64,000 nucleotides of DNA, taken from NCBI GenBank assembly GCA_947623455.1, contig OX392532.1:8064501-8128500 (forward strand), read 5' to 3'. Every line of letters begins with the position of its first letter. The first letter of the stretch is position 1. A program made the translations under genes and the position numbers. This DNA is from Mimachlamys varia (taxonomy: Eukaryota; Mollusca; Bivalvia; Pectinida; Pectinidae). Below, one piece after another: positions 11,501 through 22,088 of this stretch. Below the pieces are notes generated by a model. The model was not told where the DNA came from and did no database searches. It saw only the letters and a program-made list of their open reading frames with translations.

Positions 11501-13237
11501 TGGTGGAAGCCCTAGAGACGCACCATATTTTAACCTTTACTACTTACAGTGACACTGTATACCGATGAAAGCTCTGGAGACGCACCATATTTTAACCTTT
11601 ACTACTTACAGTGACACTGTATACCGGTGAAAGCTCTGGAGACGCACCATATTTTAACCTTTACTACTTACAGTGAACTATATACTGGTGGAAGCCCTAG
11701 AGACGCACCATATTTTAAGTAATCGACGTATGACTGTACGTGTATCATCAGGACAGACTCTAGACCTTCAGGCCATCGCCATGGAAATTTGTAATAGAGT
11801 TATTGCCTTGTTCATGCCTAAAGATGGAAAGAGACCACTACACGGTAACTATAGCAACACCTCCATCAACGCTTATGTCTTCTATACCCATATTAGTTCT
11901 TGTGTTTCACCTACCTTGTAGGGATATTTTTCAATAAAAGAAAACTTGGCATCACAAATATTTACTTTTAAATTAGACACATCAGACATGTCAGGGTAGA
12001 TGGATTGATATAATTAAGTCACAAATAAGAAAGTCTTGTTTAACAACATTGTATAATCTGATTTAACAGGAGAAGAATTGAAATACAGTACAGACCCCCT
12101 ATGGAAGGACCTAATTCTTTTCTATGAATATTTCCATAGTGACACGGGCAGAGGATGTGGGGCAAGGTAAGTTACAAAAATAACCATGGTAACACAGGTT
12201 TAGGATAGGGTACAAAATAGGGCTCCAGGATAACCATGGTAACACAGGATTAGGATAGGGGACAGAACAGAGCTCAATGATAATCATGGTAACACAGGTT
12301 TAGGATAGGGGACAGAACAGAGCTCAAGGAAACCATGGTAACACAGGTTTAGGATAGGGGACAGAACAGAGCTCAAGGAAATCATGGTAACACAGGTTTA
12401 GGATAGGGGACAGAACAAGGCTCAAGGAAATCATGGTAACACAGGTTTAGGATAGGGGACAGAACAGAGCTCAAGGAAATCATGCTAACACAGGTTTAGG
12501 ATAGGGGACAGAACAAGGCTCAAGGAAATCATGGTAACACAGGTTTAGGATAGGGGACAGAACAGAGCTCAAGGAAATCATGGTAACACAGGTTTAGGAT
12601 AGGGGACAGAACAAGACTCAAGGAAATCATGGTAACACAGGTTTAGGATAGGGGACAGAACAGAGCTCAAGGAAATCATGCTAACACAGGTTTAGGATAG
12701 GGGACAGAACAAGGCTCAAGGAAACCATGGTAACACAGGTTTAGGATAGGGGACAGAACAGAGCTCAAGGAAATCATGGTAACACAGGTTTAGGATAGGG
12801 GACAGAACAAGGCTCAAGGAAATCATGGTAACACAGGTTTAGGATAGGGGACAGAACAGAGCTCAAGGAAATCATGCTAACACAGGTTTAGGATAGGGGA
12901 CAGAACAAGACTCAAGGAAATCATGGTAACACAGGTTTAGGATAGAGGACAGAACAAGGCTCAAGGAAATCATGGTAACACAGGTTTAGTAAATGGGACA
13001 GAACAAGGCTCAAGGATAACCATCATGGTAACACAAGTTTAGGATAGAAAAAAAATAGTTTGAATAGACAAGATTGCCTCACCTAATCTTACAGCGTGGT
13101 TCTTAAATCAGAATTACGGTCTATGTATCTTATATCAAAAAAAAATTAACATCAGTTACCTGTTTTTGTTTTTCAGCCATCAAACTGGGTGGACATCATT
13201 GATAGTGGAATTCTTTTACAAAATCTTGAACAGGTGA
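2403..13237 (+). CDS. GH63/MGH1-like glycoside hydrolase, 3' part of gene (5 exons, 5' end outside window)
   Basis: Five exons (2403-2531, 2805-2928, 11674-11844, 12070-12166, 13177-13237) join in consistent phase (0, 1, 1, 2) to give about 193 residues ending in TGA. The chain carries the hallmarks of the C-terminal (alpha/alpha)6 barrel of the GH63 and MGH1-like glycosidases: an [13 protein letters not shown] stretch, NWRGPIW followed by NY, a [15 protein letters not shown] stretch, and a final [13 protein letters not shown]. Proteins of this branch (for example yeast YMR196W, bacterial YgjK relatives) are predicted to hydrolyse glycosidic bonds in glucosyl or mannosyl glycans; the substrate here is unknown. 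The Glu in FYEYFH is my candidate for the catalytic base by analogy with GH63, not proven. The family is usually 700-900 residues, so most of the gene lies to the left. The second intron is 8.7 kb, nearly all tandem repeat. It is not the ER glucosidase I orthologue as far as the motifs show. Confidence 0.85.
2805..2928 (+). CDS. GH63-like gene, exon B with the NWRGPIW motif
   Basis: After the acceptor TATTTAG the frame reads [15 protein letters not shown], then [14 protein letters not shown], and ends with one base (A) before the donor GTGAGT at 2929. The base A joins TG of exon C to give Met, so WLCMNY aligns without gap to the family's WFPVNY. The last 35 bases of this exon and its donor are the seed of the 7.8-kb array that follows. 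Without splicing, the frame stays open past the donor to about 3050, so read-through would add about 40 residues before a stop. Confidence 0.88.
2894..10668 (+). repeat. 74-bp minisatellite of about 105 copies carrying the exon B splice donor
   Basis: The unit is 35 bases of the end of exon B (AACAGTAACTGGAGAGG ... GGCTGTGTA) plus 39 bases of intron beginning GTGAGTATCA. The first exon-derived stretch is the real exon; all others are intronic. Nearly every copy keeps the donor GTGTAGTGAGT. Copies differ by a few substitutions (GGCC/GGTC/GGAC/GTTTT before TATCTGG), which group into longer repeats of 1,259 and 962 bp. Confidence 0.97.
10669..11099 (+). other. unique intronic DNA between donor and acceptor arrays
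   Basis: Single-copy, AT-rich, with a slightly GC-richer patch at 10720-10880. I see no gene or structured element that I can support. Confidence 0.55.
11100..11717 (+). repeat. 61-bp repeat, about 10 copies, carrying the exon C splice acceptor
   Basis: The unit is 17 bases of intron end (ACCTTTACTACTTACAG) plus the first 44 bases of exon C (TGAACTATATACTGG ... CATATTTTA). Acceptors are near 11120, 11181, 11242 and so on to 11673. The last copy is the real exon start. Some copies differ in the exon-derived part (GTGATCTG, GTGACACTG). Confidence 0.95.
11674..11844 (+). CDS. GH63-like gene, exon C
   Basis: The exon starts with TG after TACTTACAG and reads [15 protein letters not shown] (first Met split across the intron), then a Leu-Gln-Ala-Ile run and [10 protein letters not shown]. 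It ends with one G before the donor GTAACT at 11845. Nine earlier copies of its first 44 bases with their own CAG acceptors lie upstream at 61-bp spacing. Only the last copy continues into the conserved sequence, because the exon departs from the repeat at AGTAATCG. An open frame runs on past the donor to 11921 but loses similarity to the family there, so I end the exon at 11844. Confidence 0.87.
12070..12166 (+). CDS. GH63-like gene, exon D with the FYEYFH motif
   Basis: The acceptor is TTTAACAG. The first two bases complete a Gly codon with the last base of exon C, then the frame reads [22 protein letters not shown] and DTGRGCGA, leaving AG that becomes Ser with exon E. The donor is GTAAGT at 12167. 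FYEYFH with a following G-rich loop matches the region of the GH63 barrel that supplies an acidic active-site residue; which Glu acts is inferred only. A 49-bp array begins about 20 bases after the donor. Confidence 0.87.
12185..13045 (+). repeat. 49-bp minisatellite, about 17 copies, in the last intron of the GH63-like gene
   Basis: The unit contains ACACAGGTTTAGGATAGGGG and GGAAATCATGGTAAC. It starts about 20 bases after the exon D donor but holds no exon sequence. Confidence 0.95.
13177..13237 (+). CDS. GH63-like gene, terminal exon E
   Basis: The acceptor TTTTTCAG is preceded by a good pyrimidine tract. The exon reads [19 protein letters not shown] and then [14 protein letters not shown] is the typical C-terminal signature of this glycosidase branch. 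The protein ends about ten residues later, as in relatives. The stop is followed within about 30 bases by the 28-bp array, which would therefore lie in the 3' untranslated region. Confidence 0.87.
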
Positions 13238-13263
13238 ACAGCTTGAGGATGGACCTGTGATGA

Positions 13264-15022
13264 AACTCAATGTTATATGAACACAAGAACAAGTGAAGTG
13301 TAACATGAACACAAGAACAAGTGAAGTGTAAAATGAACACTAGAACAAATGAAGTGTAACATGAACACAAGAACAAGTGAAGTGTAACATGAACACAAGA
13401 ACAAGTGAAGTGTTACATGAACACAAGAACAAGTGAAGTGTTACATGAACACAAGAACAAGTGAAGTGTTACATGAACACAAGAACAAGTGAAGTGTAAC
13501 ATGAACACAAGAACAAGTGAAGTGTAACATGAACACAAGAACAAGTAAAGTGTTACATGAACACAAGAACAAGTGAAGTGTAACATGAACACAAGAACAA
13601 GTGAAGTGTAACATGAACACAAGAACAAGTGAAGTGTAACATGAACACAAGAACAAGTGAAGTGTAACATGAACAAAAGAACAAGTGAAGTGTAACATGA
13701 ACACAAGAACAAGTGAAGTGTCAAATGAACAAAAGAACAAGTGAAGTGTAACATGAACACAAGAACAAGTGAAGTGTAACATGAACACAAGAACAAGTGA
13801 AGTGTAACATGAACACAAGAACAAGTGAAGTGTAACATGAATACAAGAACAAGTAAAGTGTTACATGAACACAAGAACAAGTGAAGTGTAACATGAACAC
13901 AAGAACAAGTGAAGTGTAACATGAACACAAGAACAAGTGAAGTGTAACATGAACACAAGAACAAGTGAAGTGTAACATGAACACAAGAACAAGTGAAGTG
14001 TAACATGAACACAAGAACAAGTGAAGTGTAACATGAACACAAGAACAAGTGAAGTGTAACATGAACACAAGAACAAGTGAAGTGTAACATGAACACAAGA
14101 ACAAGTGAAGTGTAACATGAATACAAGAACAAGTAAAGTGTTACATGAACACAAGAACAAGTGAAGTGTTACATGAACACAAGAACAAGTGAAGTGTTAT
14201 ATGATCACAAGAACAAGTGTAGTGATACATGAACACAAGAACAAGTGAAGTGTTATATGAACACAAGAACAAGTGAAGTGTTATATGAACACAAGAACAA
14301 GTGAAGTGTTATATGAACACAAGAACAAGTGAAGTGTTATATGATCACAAGAACAAGTGTAGTGATACATGAACACAAGAACAAGTGAAGTGTAACATGA
14401 ATACAAGAACAAGTGAAGTGTAACATGAATACAAGAACAAGTGAAGTGTAACATGAACACAAGAACAAGTGAAGTGTAACATGAACACAAGAACAAGTGA
14501 AGTGTTACATGAACACAAGAACAAGTGAAGTGTAACATGAACACAAGAACAAGTGAAGTGTCAAATGAACAAAAGAACAAGTGAAGTGTTACATGAACAA
14601 AAGAACAAGTGAAGTGTTTCATGAACACAAGAACAAGAGAAGTGTAACATGAACACAAGAACAAGTGAAGTGTTACATGAACACAAGAACAAGTGAAGTG
14701 TTACATGAACAAAAGAACAAGTGAAGTGTTACATGATCACAAGAACAAATGAAGTGTAACATGAACACAAGAACAAGTGAAGTGTAACATGAACACAAGA
14801 ACAAGTGAAGTGTTACATGAACACAAGAACAAGTGAAGTGTTACATGAACAAAAGAACAAGTGAAGTGTTACATGATCACAAGAACAAATGAAGTGTCAA
14901 ATGAACAAAAGAACAAGTGAAGTGTTACATGAACACAAGAACAAGTGAAGTGTTACATGAACAAAAGAACAAGTGAAGTGTTACATGAACACAAGAACAA
15001 AAGAAGTGTTATATGATCAAAA
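13264..15022 (+). repeat. 28-bp minisatellite, about 62 copies, just after the stop codon
   Basis: Unit core AACACAAGAACAAGTGAAGT followed by GTAACATG or GTTACATG. Longer open frames on the minus strand (CSCYTSLVLVFMLHF type) are by-products of the repeat. Variants (TGATCAC, AACAAAAG, ATATGA) cluster toward the right end. Confidence 0.95.
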
Positions 15023-15212
15023 GAACAGAGTTTTAAACTGACATATGATTATGAACAGTTGAATGCTGTAATATGATATATTCAGAGTTCAATGTACCTG
15101 TAACCTAACATGAATATGATAAAATTTTAATACCATCCCTTAATCAGTACTGGTGTATGCTGTCCCCTGTGTACGTGAATAAGTGTAATTTAAGCTTAAT
15201 TCATAAAAGAAT

Positions 15213-15218
15213 AATAAA
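15213..15218 (+). terminator. candidate polyadenylation signal AATAAA
   Basis: Canonical hexamer about 190 bases past the end of the 28-bp array, followed by a GT/T-rich stretch (GACATGTTTTATTGTTG). It is the first good candidate after the stop codon. Confidence 0.45.
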
Positions 15219-15240
15219 TTGTTCCAAAGGTGACATGTTT

Positions 15241-15794
15241 TATTGTTGTCTATTTCAGCTAAAATTTCACCTTAATGAAAATTACAAAACGTTTGCCTGG
15301 GGTAGAAAAATTTAAGGAATAAGGGTAATTATTTTACTAAATCATATATTATTCATATTTTTATCACTTCAATTGGTAATTCTCAGAAATGAAAAATGTT
15401 CAGTCAATTGGCTGATTTCAGCCTTTTTGAGAATTCAAGTGTAATGTAAACTTTTTATTTTCCCCATTTAAAAGAGTGAGTAATCTAATTTTTAGCCTTT
15501 TTGTCCATTTTCATCTCTGAATCCTATATATATGAAATAAAAAGAAAGTGTGAGTAGAGAGCTTTTCTATGACAAGACCATTTTTAGCCGAATATACAGA
15601 ACAAAGACATGTAGGAATTTACATTTTAAAATACCATTAACTTGAAAATATCCCATAAACATTCATTTGAGTTGTTTCCGCAGTTCCAATGTAAATTGTG
15701 TTTATAGTATTGCATAACTGTTAAAAGTGGCTTATATAAAGCTGTTCATTGATATTGTCAATACATTTGCTAGATCTGTACTGAACCAGTTTGC
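15241..15794. other. AT-rich intergenic DNA
   Basis: Single-copy sequence between the GH63-like gene and the 18-bp array. No gene seen. Confidence 0.5.
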
Positions 15795-18700
15795 GGTGCT
15801 CTGGTTGTGAGAAGTGCTATGATTGTAAGCCGTGCTATGGTTATGGACAATGCTGTAATTGTTAGCAGTGCTGCAATTAGGAATGGTGCTGTGTTTGTGA
15901 GCTGGGCTGTGGTTGTGAGTGGTGCTGTGGTTGTGAGCAGTGCTATGGTTGTGAGCAGTGCTGTGATTGTGAGTGTTGCTGTGATTGTGAGTGGTGCTGT
16001 GGTTGTGAGTGGTGCTGTGGTTGTGAGTTGTGCTGTGATTGTGAGTGTTGCTGTGGTTGTGAGTGGTGCTGTGATTGTGAGTTGTGTTGTGACTGAGTGG
16101 TGCTGTTGTTGTGAGTGGTGCTGTGGTTGTGAGTTGTGCTGTGATTGTGAGTGTTGCTGTGGTTGTGAGTGGTGCTGTGATTGTGAGCAGTGCTGTGATT
16201 GTGAGTGGTGTTGTGACTGAGTGGTGCTGTGATTGTGAGTGGTGCTGTGATTGTGAGTGGTGCTGTGGTTGTGAGTGGTGCTCTGGTTGTGAGTGGTGCT
16301 GTGGTTGTGAGTGGTGCTGTGGTTGTGAGCAGTGCTGTGGTTGTGAGCAGTGCTGTGGTTGTGAGTGGTGCTGTGGTTGTGAGTGGTGCTCTGGTTGTGA
16401 GTGGTGCTGTGGTTGTGAGTGGTGCTGTGGTTGTGAGCAGTGCTGTGGTTGTGAGCAGTGCTGTGGTTGTGAGTGTTGCTGTGATTGTGGGTGTTGCTGT
16501 GATTGTGAGCAGTGCTGTGGTTGTGGGCAGTGCTGTGATTGTGAATGGTGCTGTGGTTGTGAGTGGTGCTCTGGTTGTGAGTGGTGCTGTGGTTGTGAGT
16601 GGTGCTGTGATTGTGAGCAGTGCTGTGGTTGTGAGCAGTGCTGTGGTTGTGAGTGGTGCTGTGGTTGTGAGCGGTGCTGTGATTGTGAGCAGTGCTGTGG
16701 TTGTGAGTGGTGCTGTGGTTGTGAGTGTTGCTGTGGTTGTGAGTGGTGCTGTGGTTGTGAGTGGTGCTCTGGTTGTGAGTGGTGCTGTGGTTGTGAGTGG
16801 TGCTGTGGTTGTGAGCGGTGCTGTGACTGTGAGCGGTGCTGTGATTGTGAGTGGTGTTGTGACTGAGTGGTGCTGTGATTGTGAGTGGTGCTGTGATTGT
16901 GAGCGGTGCTGTGATTGTGAGTGGTGTTGTGACTGAGTGGTGCTGTGATTGTGAGTGGTGCTGTGATTGTGAGCGGTGCTGTGATTGTGAGTGGTGTTGT
17001 GACTGAATGGTGCTGTAATTGTGAGTGGTGCTGTGGTTGTGAGTGGTGCTCTGGTTGTGAGTGTTGCTGTGACTGAGTGGTGCTGTGATTGTGAGTGGTG
17101 CTGTGGTTGTGAGTGGTGCTCTGGTTGTGAGTGGTGCTGTGGTTGTGAGTGGTGCTCTGGTTGTGAGTGGTGCTGTGGTTGTGAGCAGTGCTGTGGTTGT
17201 GAGCAGTGCTGTGGTTGTGAGCGGTGCTGTGATTGTGAGTGGTGCTGTGGTTGTGAGTGGTGCTCTGGTTGTGAGTGGTGCTGTGGTTGTGAGTGGTGCT
17301 GTGGTTGTGAGCAGTGCTGTGGTTGTGAGCAGTGCTGTGGTTGTGAGTGTTGCTGTGATTGTGAGTGTTGCTGTGATTGTGAGCAGTGCTGTGGTTGTGG
17401 GCAGTGCTGTGATTGTGAGTGGTGCTGTGGTTGTGAGTGGTGCTCTGGTTGTGAGTGGTGCTGTGGTTGTGAGCGGTGCTATGGTTGTGAGTGGTGCTGT
17501 GGTTGTGAGTGGTGCTCTGGTTGTGAGTGGTGCTGTGGTTGTGAGTGTTGCTGTGGTTGTGAGTGGTGCTGTGATTGTGAGTTGTGTTGTGACTGAGTGG
17601 TGCTGTTGTTGTGAGTGGTGCTGTGGTTGTGAGTTGTGCTGTGATTGTGAGTGTTGCTGTGGTTGTGAGTGGTGCTGTGATTGTGAGCAGTGCTGTGATT
17701 GTGAGTGGTGTTGTGACTGAGTGGTGCTGTGATTGTGAGTGGTGCTGTGATTGTGAGTGGTGCTGTGGTTGTGAGTGGTGCTCTGGTTGTGAGTGGTGCT
17801 GTGGTTGTGAGTGGTGCTCTGGTTGGGAGTGGTGCTGTGGTTGTGAGCAGTGCTGTGGTTGTGAGCAGTGCTGTGGTTGTGAGCGGTGCTGTGATTGTGA
17901 GTGGTGCTGTGGTTGTGAGTGGTGCTCTGGTTGTGAGTGGTGCTGTGGTTGTGAGTGGTGCTGTGGTTGTGAGCAGTGCTGTGGTTGTGAGCAGTGCTGT
18001 GGTTGTGAGTGTTGCTGTGATTGTGGGTGTTGCTGTGATTGTGAGCAGTGCTGTGGTTGTGGGCAGTGCTGTGATTGTGAATGGTGCTGTGGTTGTGAGT
18101 GGTGCTCTGGTTGTGAGTGGTGCTGTGGTTGTGAGTGGTGCTGTGATTGTGAGCAGTGCTGTGGTTGTGAGCAGTGCTGTGGTTGTGAGTGGTGCTGTGG
18201 TTGTGAGCGGTGCTGTGATTGTGAGCAGTGCTGTGGTTGTGAGTGGTGCTGTGGTTGTGAGTGTTGCTGTGGTTGTGAGTGGTGCTGTGGTTGTGAGTGG
18301 TGCTCTGGTTGTGAGTGGTGCTGTGGTTGTGAGTGGTGCTGTGGTTGTGAGCGGTGCTGTGACTGTGAGCGGTGCTGTGATTGTGAGTGGTGTTGTGACT
18401 GAGTGGTGCTGTGATTGTGAGTGGTGCTGTGATTGTGAGCGGTGCTGTGATTGTGAGTGGTGTTGTGACTGAGTGGTGCTGTGATTGTGAGTGGTGCTGT
18501 GATTGTGAGCGGTGCTGTGATTGTGAGTGGTGTTGTGACTGAATGGTGCTGTAATTGTGAGTGGTGCTGTGGTTGTGAGTGGTGCTCTGGTTGTGAGTGT
18601 TGCTGTGACTGAGTGGTGCTGTGATTGTGAGTGGTGCTGTGGTTGTGAGTGGTGCTCTGGTTGTGAGTGGTGCTGTGGTTGTGAGTGGTGCTCTGGTTGT

Positions 18701-20350
18701 GAGTGGTGCTGTGGTTGTGAGCAGTGCTGTGGTTGTGAGCAGTGCTGTGGTTGTGAGCGGTGCTGTGATTGTGAGTGGTGCTGTGGTTGTGAGTGGTGCT
18801 CTGGTTGTGAGTGGTGCTGTGGTTGTGAGTGGTGCTGTGGTTGTGAGCAGTGCTGTGGTTGTGAGCAGTGCTGTGGTTGTGAGTGTTGCTGTGATTGTGA
18901 GTGTTGCTGTGATTGTGAGCAGTGCTGTGGTTGTGGGCAGTGCTGTGATTGTGAGTGGTGCTGTGGTTGTGAGTGGTGCTCTGGTTGTGAGTGGTGCTGT
19001 GGTTGTGAGCGGTGCTATGGTTGTGAGTGGTGCTGTGGTTGTGAGTGGTGCTCTGGTTGTGAGTGGTGCTGTGGTTGTGAGTTGTGCTGTGGTTGTGAGC
19101 GGTGCTGTGACTGTGAGCGGTGCTGTGATTGTGAGTGGTGTTGTGACTGAGTGGTGCTGTGATTGTGAGTGGTGCTGTGATTGTGAGCGGTGCTGTGATT
19201 GTGAGTGGTGTTGTGACTGAGTGGTGCTGTGATTGTGAGTGGTGCTGTGATTGTGAGCGGTGCTGTGATTGTGAGTGGTGTTGTGACTGAATGGTGCTGT
19301 AATTGTGAGTGGTGCTGTGATTGTGAGCGGTGCTGTGATTGTGAGTGGTGCTGTGGTTGTGAGTGGTGCTCTGGTTGTGAGTGGTGCTGTGGTTGTGAGT
19401 GTTGCTGTGACTGAGTGGTGCTGTGATTGTGAGTGGTGCTGTGGTTGTGAGTGGTGCTGTGGTTGTGAGTGGTGCTGTGGTTGTGAGTTGTGCTGTGATT
19501 GTGAGTGTTGCTGTGATTGTGAGTGTTGCTGTGGTTGTGAGTGGTGCTGTGGTTGTGAGTGGTGCTGTGGTTGTGAGCAGTGCTGTGATTGTGAGCAGTG
19601 CTGTGGTTGTGAGCGGTGCTGTGATTGTGAGCAGTGCTGTGGTTGTGAGCGGTGCTGTGGTTGTGGGTGGTGTTGTGACTGTTAGCGGTGCTGTGGTTGT
19701 GAGTGTTGCTGTGACTGAGTGGTGCTGTGATTGTGAGTGGTGCTGTGGTTGTGAGTGGTGCTGTGGTTGTGAGTGGTGCTGTGGTTGTGAGTTGTGCTGT
19801 GATTGTGAGTGTTGCTGTGATTGTGAGTGGTGCTGTGGTTGTGAGTGGTGCTGTGGTTGTGAGTGGTGCTGTGGTTGTGAGCAGTGCTGTGATTGTGAGC
19901 AGTGCTGTGGTTGTGAGCGGTGCTGTGATTGTGAGCAGTGCTGTGGTTGTGAGTGGTGCTGTGATTGTGAGTGTTGCTGTGGTTGTGAGTGGTGCTGTGG
20001 TTGTGAGTGGTGCTGTGGTTGTGAGCAGTGCTGTGATTGTGAGCAGTGCTGTGGTTGTGAGCGGTTCTGTGATTGTGAGCAGTGCTGTGGTTGTGAGCGG
20101 TGCTGTGGTTGTGGGTGGTGTTGTGACTGTGAGCGGTGCTGTGATTGTGAGTGGTGTTGTGACTGTGAGTGGTGCTTTGATTGTGAGTGGTGCTGTGGTT
20201 GTGGGTGGTGCTGTGGTTGTGAGTAGTGCTGTGATTGTGGGCGATGCTATGGTTTTGGGTGGTGCTATGGTTTTGGGCAGTGCTTTTGTGAGTGGTGCTT
20301 TAGTTGTAAGTGGTACTGTATTTATGGGAGATGCTGTGATAATGAGCAGT
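15795..20350 (+). repeat. 18-bp GT-rich minisatellite, about 250 copies
   Basis: Unit GTGCTGTGGTTGTGAGTG and close variants (GATTGTGAGC, CTCTGG, GACTGA). The plus strand is very poor in A and C. As 18 is a multiple of three, two frames stay open for up to 267 codons (VVSGAV-type and CCGCEW-type repeats); they have no non-repetitive coding flank, so I call them non-coding. The units become degenerate at both ends. A longer repeat of about 1.5 kb is visible (16081 onward equals 17581 onward). Confidence 0.95.
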
Positions 20351-20979
20351 TCTATATATGTTTCATAAACAAAAAAACTTGTGAATTGTAAATCTTGTGA
20401 GATTTCATTAACTGCATTGTCATTTTTGGCAGCTGTTTGTTTTACAACAGGCCTAAAAATTCTAAATATGGTTTCTTGGTTTTATATGACTTAGCAGTGT
20501 GTGTAAAACATCGTTGAAGCCTAACTCCAAACAAGTTCCATGTATCCTGTCTGTTACTGATTTTGATGAAATATATGCAGGTCTCGCGTAACACACAGCC
20601 AATGTTTCTTCACTTGAAATTCCCATGAAAAATTTCATATGAATTTTATCACTTGAAATTTGAATGAAAAAATTTGAATGTAAAAATCAACGAAATTATA
20701 AATTTACATGAAATTTGTATGAAATTAATATAAAAGCCATATTTAACTTTAATAATTAAACTTTAATATTTAAATTTAACTTTAAAAAAAACTAAAATTA
20801 AAAGTCAGATTTGTTTACATGTGAAATTCACTACTTTACCACGTGCACAAGACGTATAGCCTGTGTATATATAACACTGTTTTAGCACATCAGTACACTG
20901 TAAATCGCCCTTGTATGTGTATCTACCCTATTAGGATTTGTACTGTATGATTAAAAATCATCAGTATACCAGATTATAA
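20351..20979. other. AT-rich intergenic DNA
   Basis: Contains short runs of ATGAAATTTG-like words at 20615-20720 but no clear tandem array and no gene. Confidence 0.5.
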
Positions 20980-21132
20980 GACTCTTTCATATGCGTGTAT
21001 GTAGGATAGGGATATTCCACCTGAGGGGTCACAAAATGTGGTGAAACACGAGGCTTGCCGAGGGTTTTACCACATTTTGTGATCCCGAGGGTGGAATATC
21101 CCTATCCTACATACACACATAATGAAAGAGTC
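20980..21132. mobile_element. foldback (long inverted repeat) element, MITE-like
   Basis: Two arms of about 68 bases (20980-21047 and 21065-21132) are near-perfect reverse complements around a short loop. Landmarks are GACTCTTTCAT on the left with ATGAAAGAGTC on the right, and GGATAGGGATATTCCACC with GGTGGAATATCCCTATCC. No transposase is present. I see no clear target-site duplication. Confidence 0.7.
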
Positions 21133-21774
21133 TTTTTCTCTCATATCAACTACCCGAATAAGCTCAAAAACCATGAAAATACGTTTTCACTGGCTACCAT
21201 TTTGAAAATTTCAACTTTGCCTTGGGCTTTTTTGACGAAAACAAATTAGACAGCGAGATTAAGCATACCCTATATTTGCAAACGAAGTTTGCTCATAAAA
21301 TTTAATCTCACCTTTCTGGCGTTTAAGGTTAAAATTTTGTGAAAGGTTTTAATTTCATCATGCCGTCGTTTTCTCTTTCCGGCATCAGAATTTACCGTAT
21401 TCGTGACGTCACGTCATTGTTGAGCCATTGTGACGTCACGTCGCGTGATATGCTATGTAAGATAGATTTTTCTTACATAGCTTTCTTACATGGGCAAACT
21501 CTATCCAACATGGCGAGATGTGAGAGAAAATGTTGATCTTTAAAATTGATTTCCATTTAAAGAAAACTTTTAAATGTCTGAATTGTTTTCTTTGTAATTC
21601 TTCAGGGAGGCAAATTAAAATATTGAGTTGTATTGCTCCACCTTGACGAGGAAGGACCAAATTGAAAGTTAGAAAAAATTGCTAAAATCATCAAAAGATC
21701 TTATCAACTTTAGTCGAATTCAAGAGTGAAATACCTTTCCAGGTAGCAGACATGGGTTGGCCCAACATCGGCTG
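21133..21774. other. intergenic DNA with two CRE-like palindromes and a small hairpin
   Basis: TGACGTCA occurs at 21404-21411 and 21431-21438, both inside GTGACGTCACGTC. A stem GCTATGTAAGA with TCTTACATAGC lies at 21452-21481. The region may be the tail of the foldback element. No gene is recognised. Confidence 0.5.
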
Positions 21775-21862
21775 TTGATTGTTTGGTTGACCTTACGTCG
21801 GCTGTTGATTGTTTGGTTGACCTTACGTCGGCTGTTGATTGTTTGGTTGGCCTTACGTCGGC
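21775..21862. repeat. 30-bp repeat x3
   Basis: Three copies of a unit with GTTGATTGTTTGGTTGACC and TTACGTCGGCT. It is flanked by a related TTGGCCCAACATCGGC word. Confidence 0.85.
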
Positions 21863-22088
21863 GTTGGCTTAACAAATTTATATTATAAGTAAAAATATCT
21901 ACATCATAATATGTTCATGTGAGTTACTTGCTTCTTAATTGATTTTATTGTGTAGTTGTTATTAATACATAAATAACAGTCTTTGGTTAACTTAAAGATG
22001 TATTGAGCAAAGACACCTTTGTGTAATGTCCAGCTAGGTATATGAGGGTGAAAATACTGCCTAACTGGCAAGCTAGCTTTTTCATTCA

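Larger units (their letters stand above)
13238..15240 (+). other. probable 3' untranslated region of the GH63-like gene
   Basis: Runs from the TGA at 13235-13237 to a candidate AATAAA at 15213-15218 followed by T/G-rich sequence. Almost 90 percent of it is the 28-bp array, so the mRNA would carry about 60 tandem copies. The boundary is inferred. Confidence 0.5.

Noticed and set aside
11845..11921. Exon C extending to the stop at 11921
   Set aside because: GTAACT at 11845 and phase-matched exon D restore the conserved [15 protein letters not shown]; the extension has no similarity.
13413..14664. Cys/Leu/Phe-rich minus-strand frames
   Set aside because: They are antisense readings of the 28-bp array in the probable 3' UTR.
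15807..20368. Long open frames of VVSGAV or CCGCEW repeats as a structural protein gene
   Set aside because: They arise in two frames at once because the unit is 18 bp, have no unique coding flank or splice context, and end in degenerate repeat.
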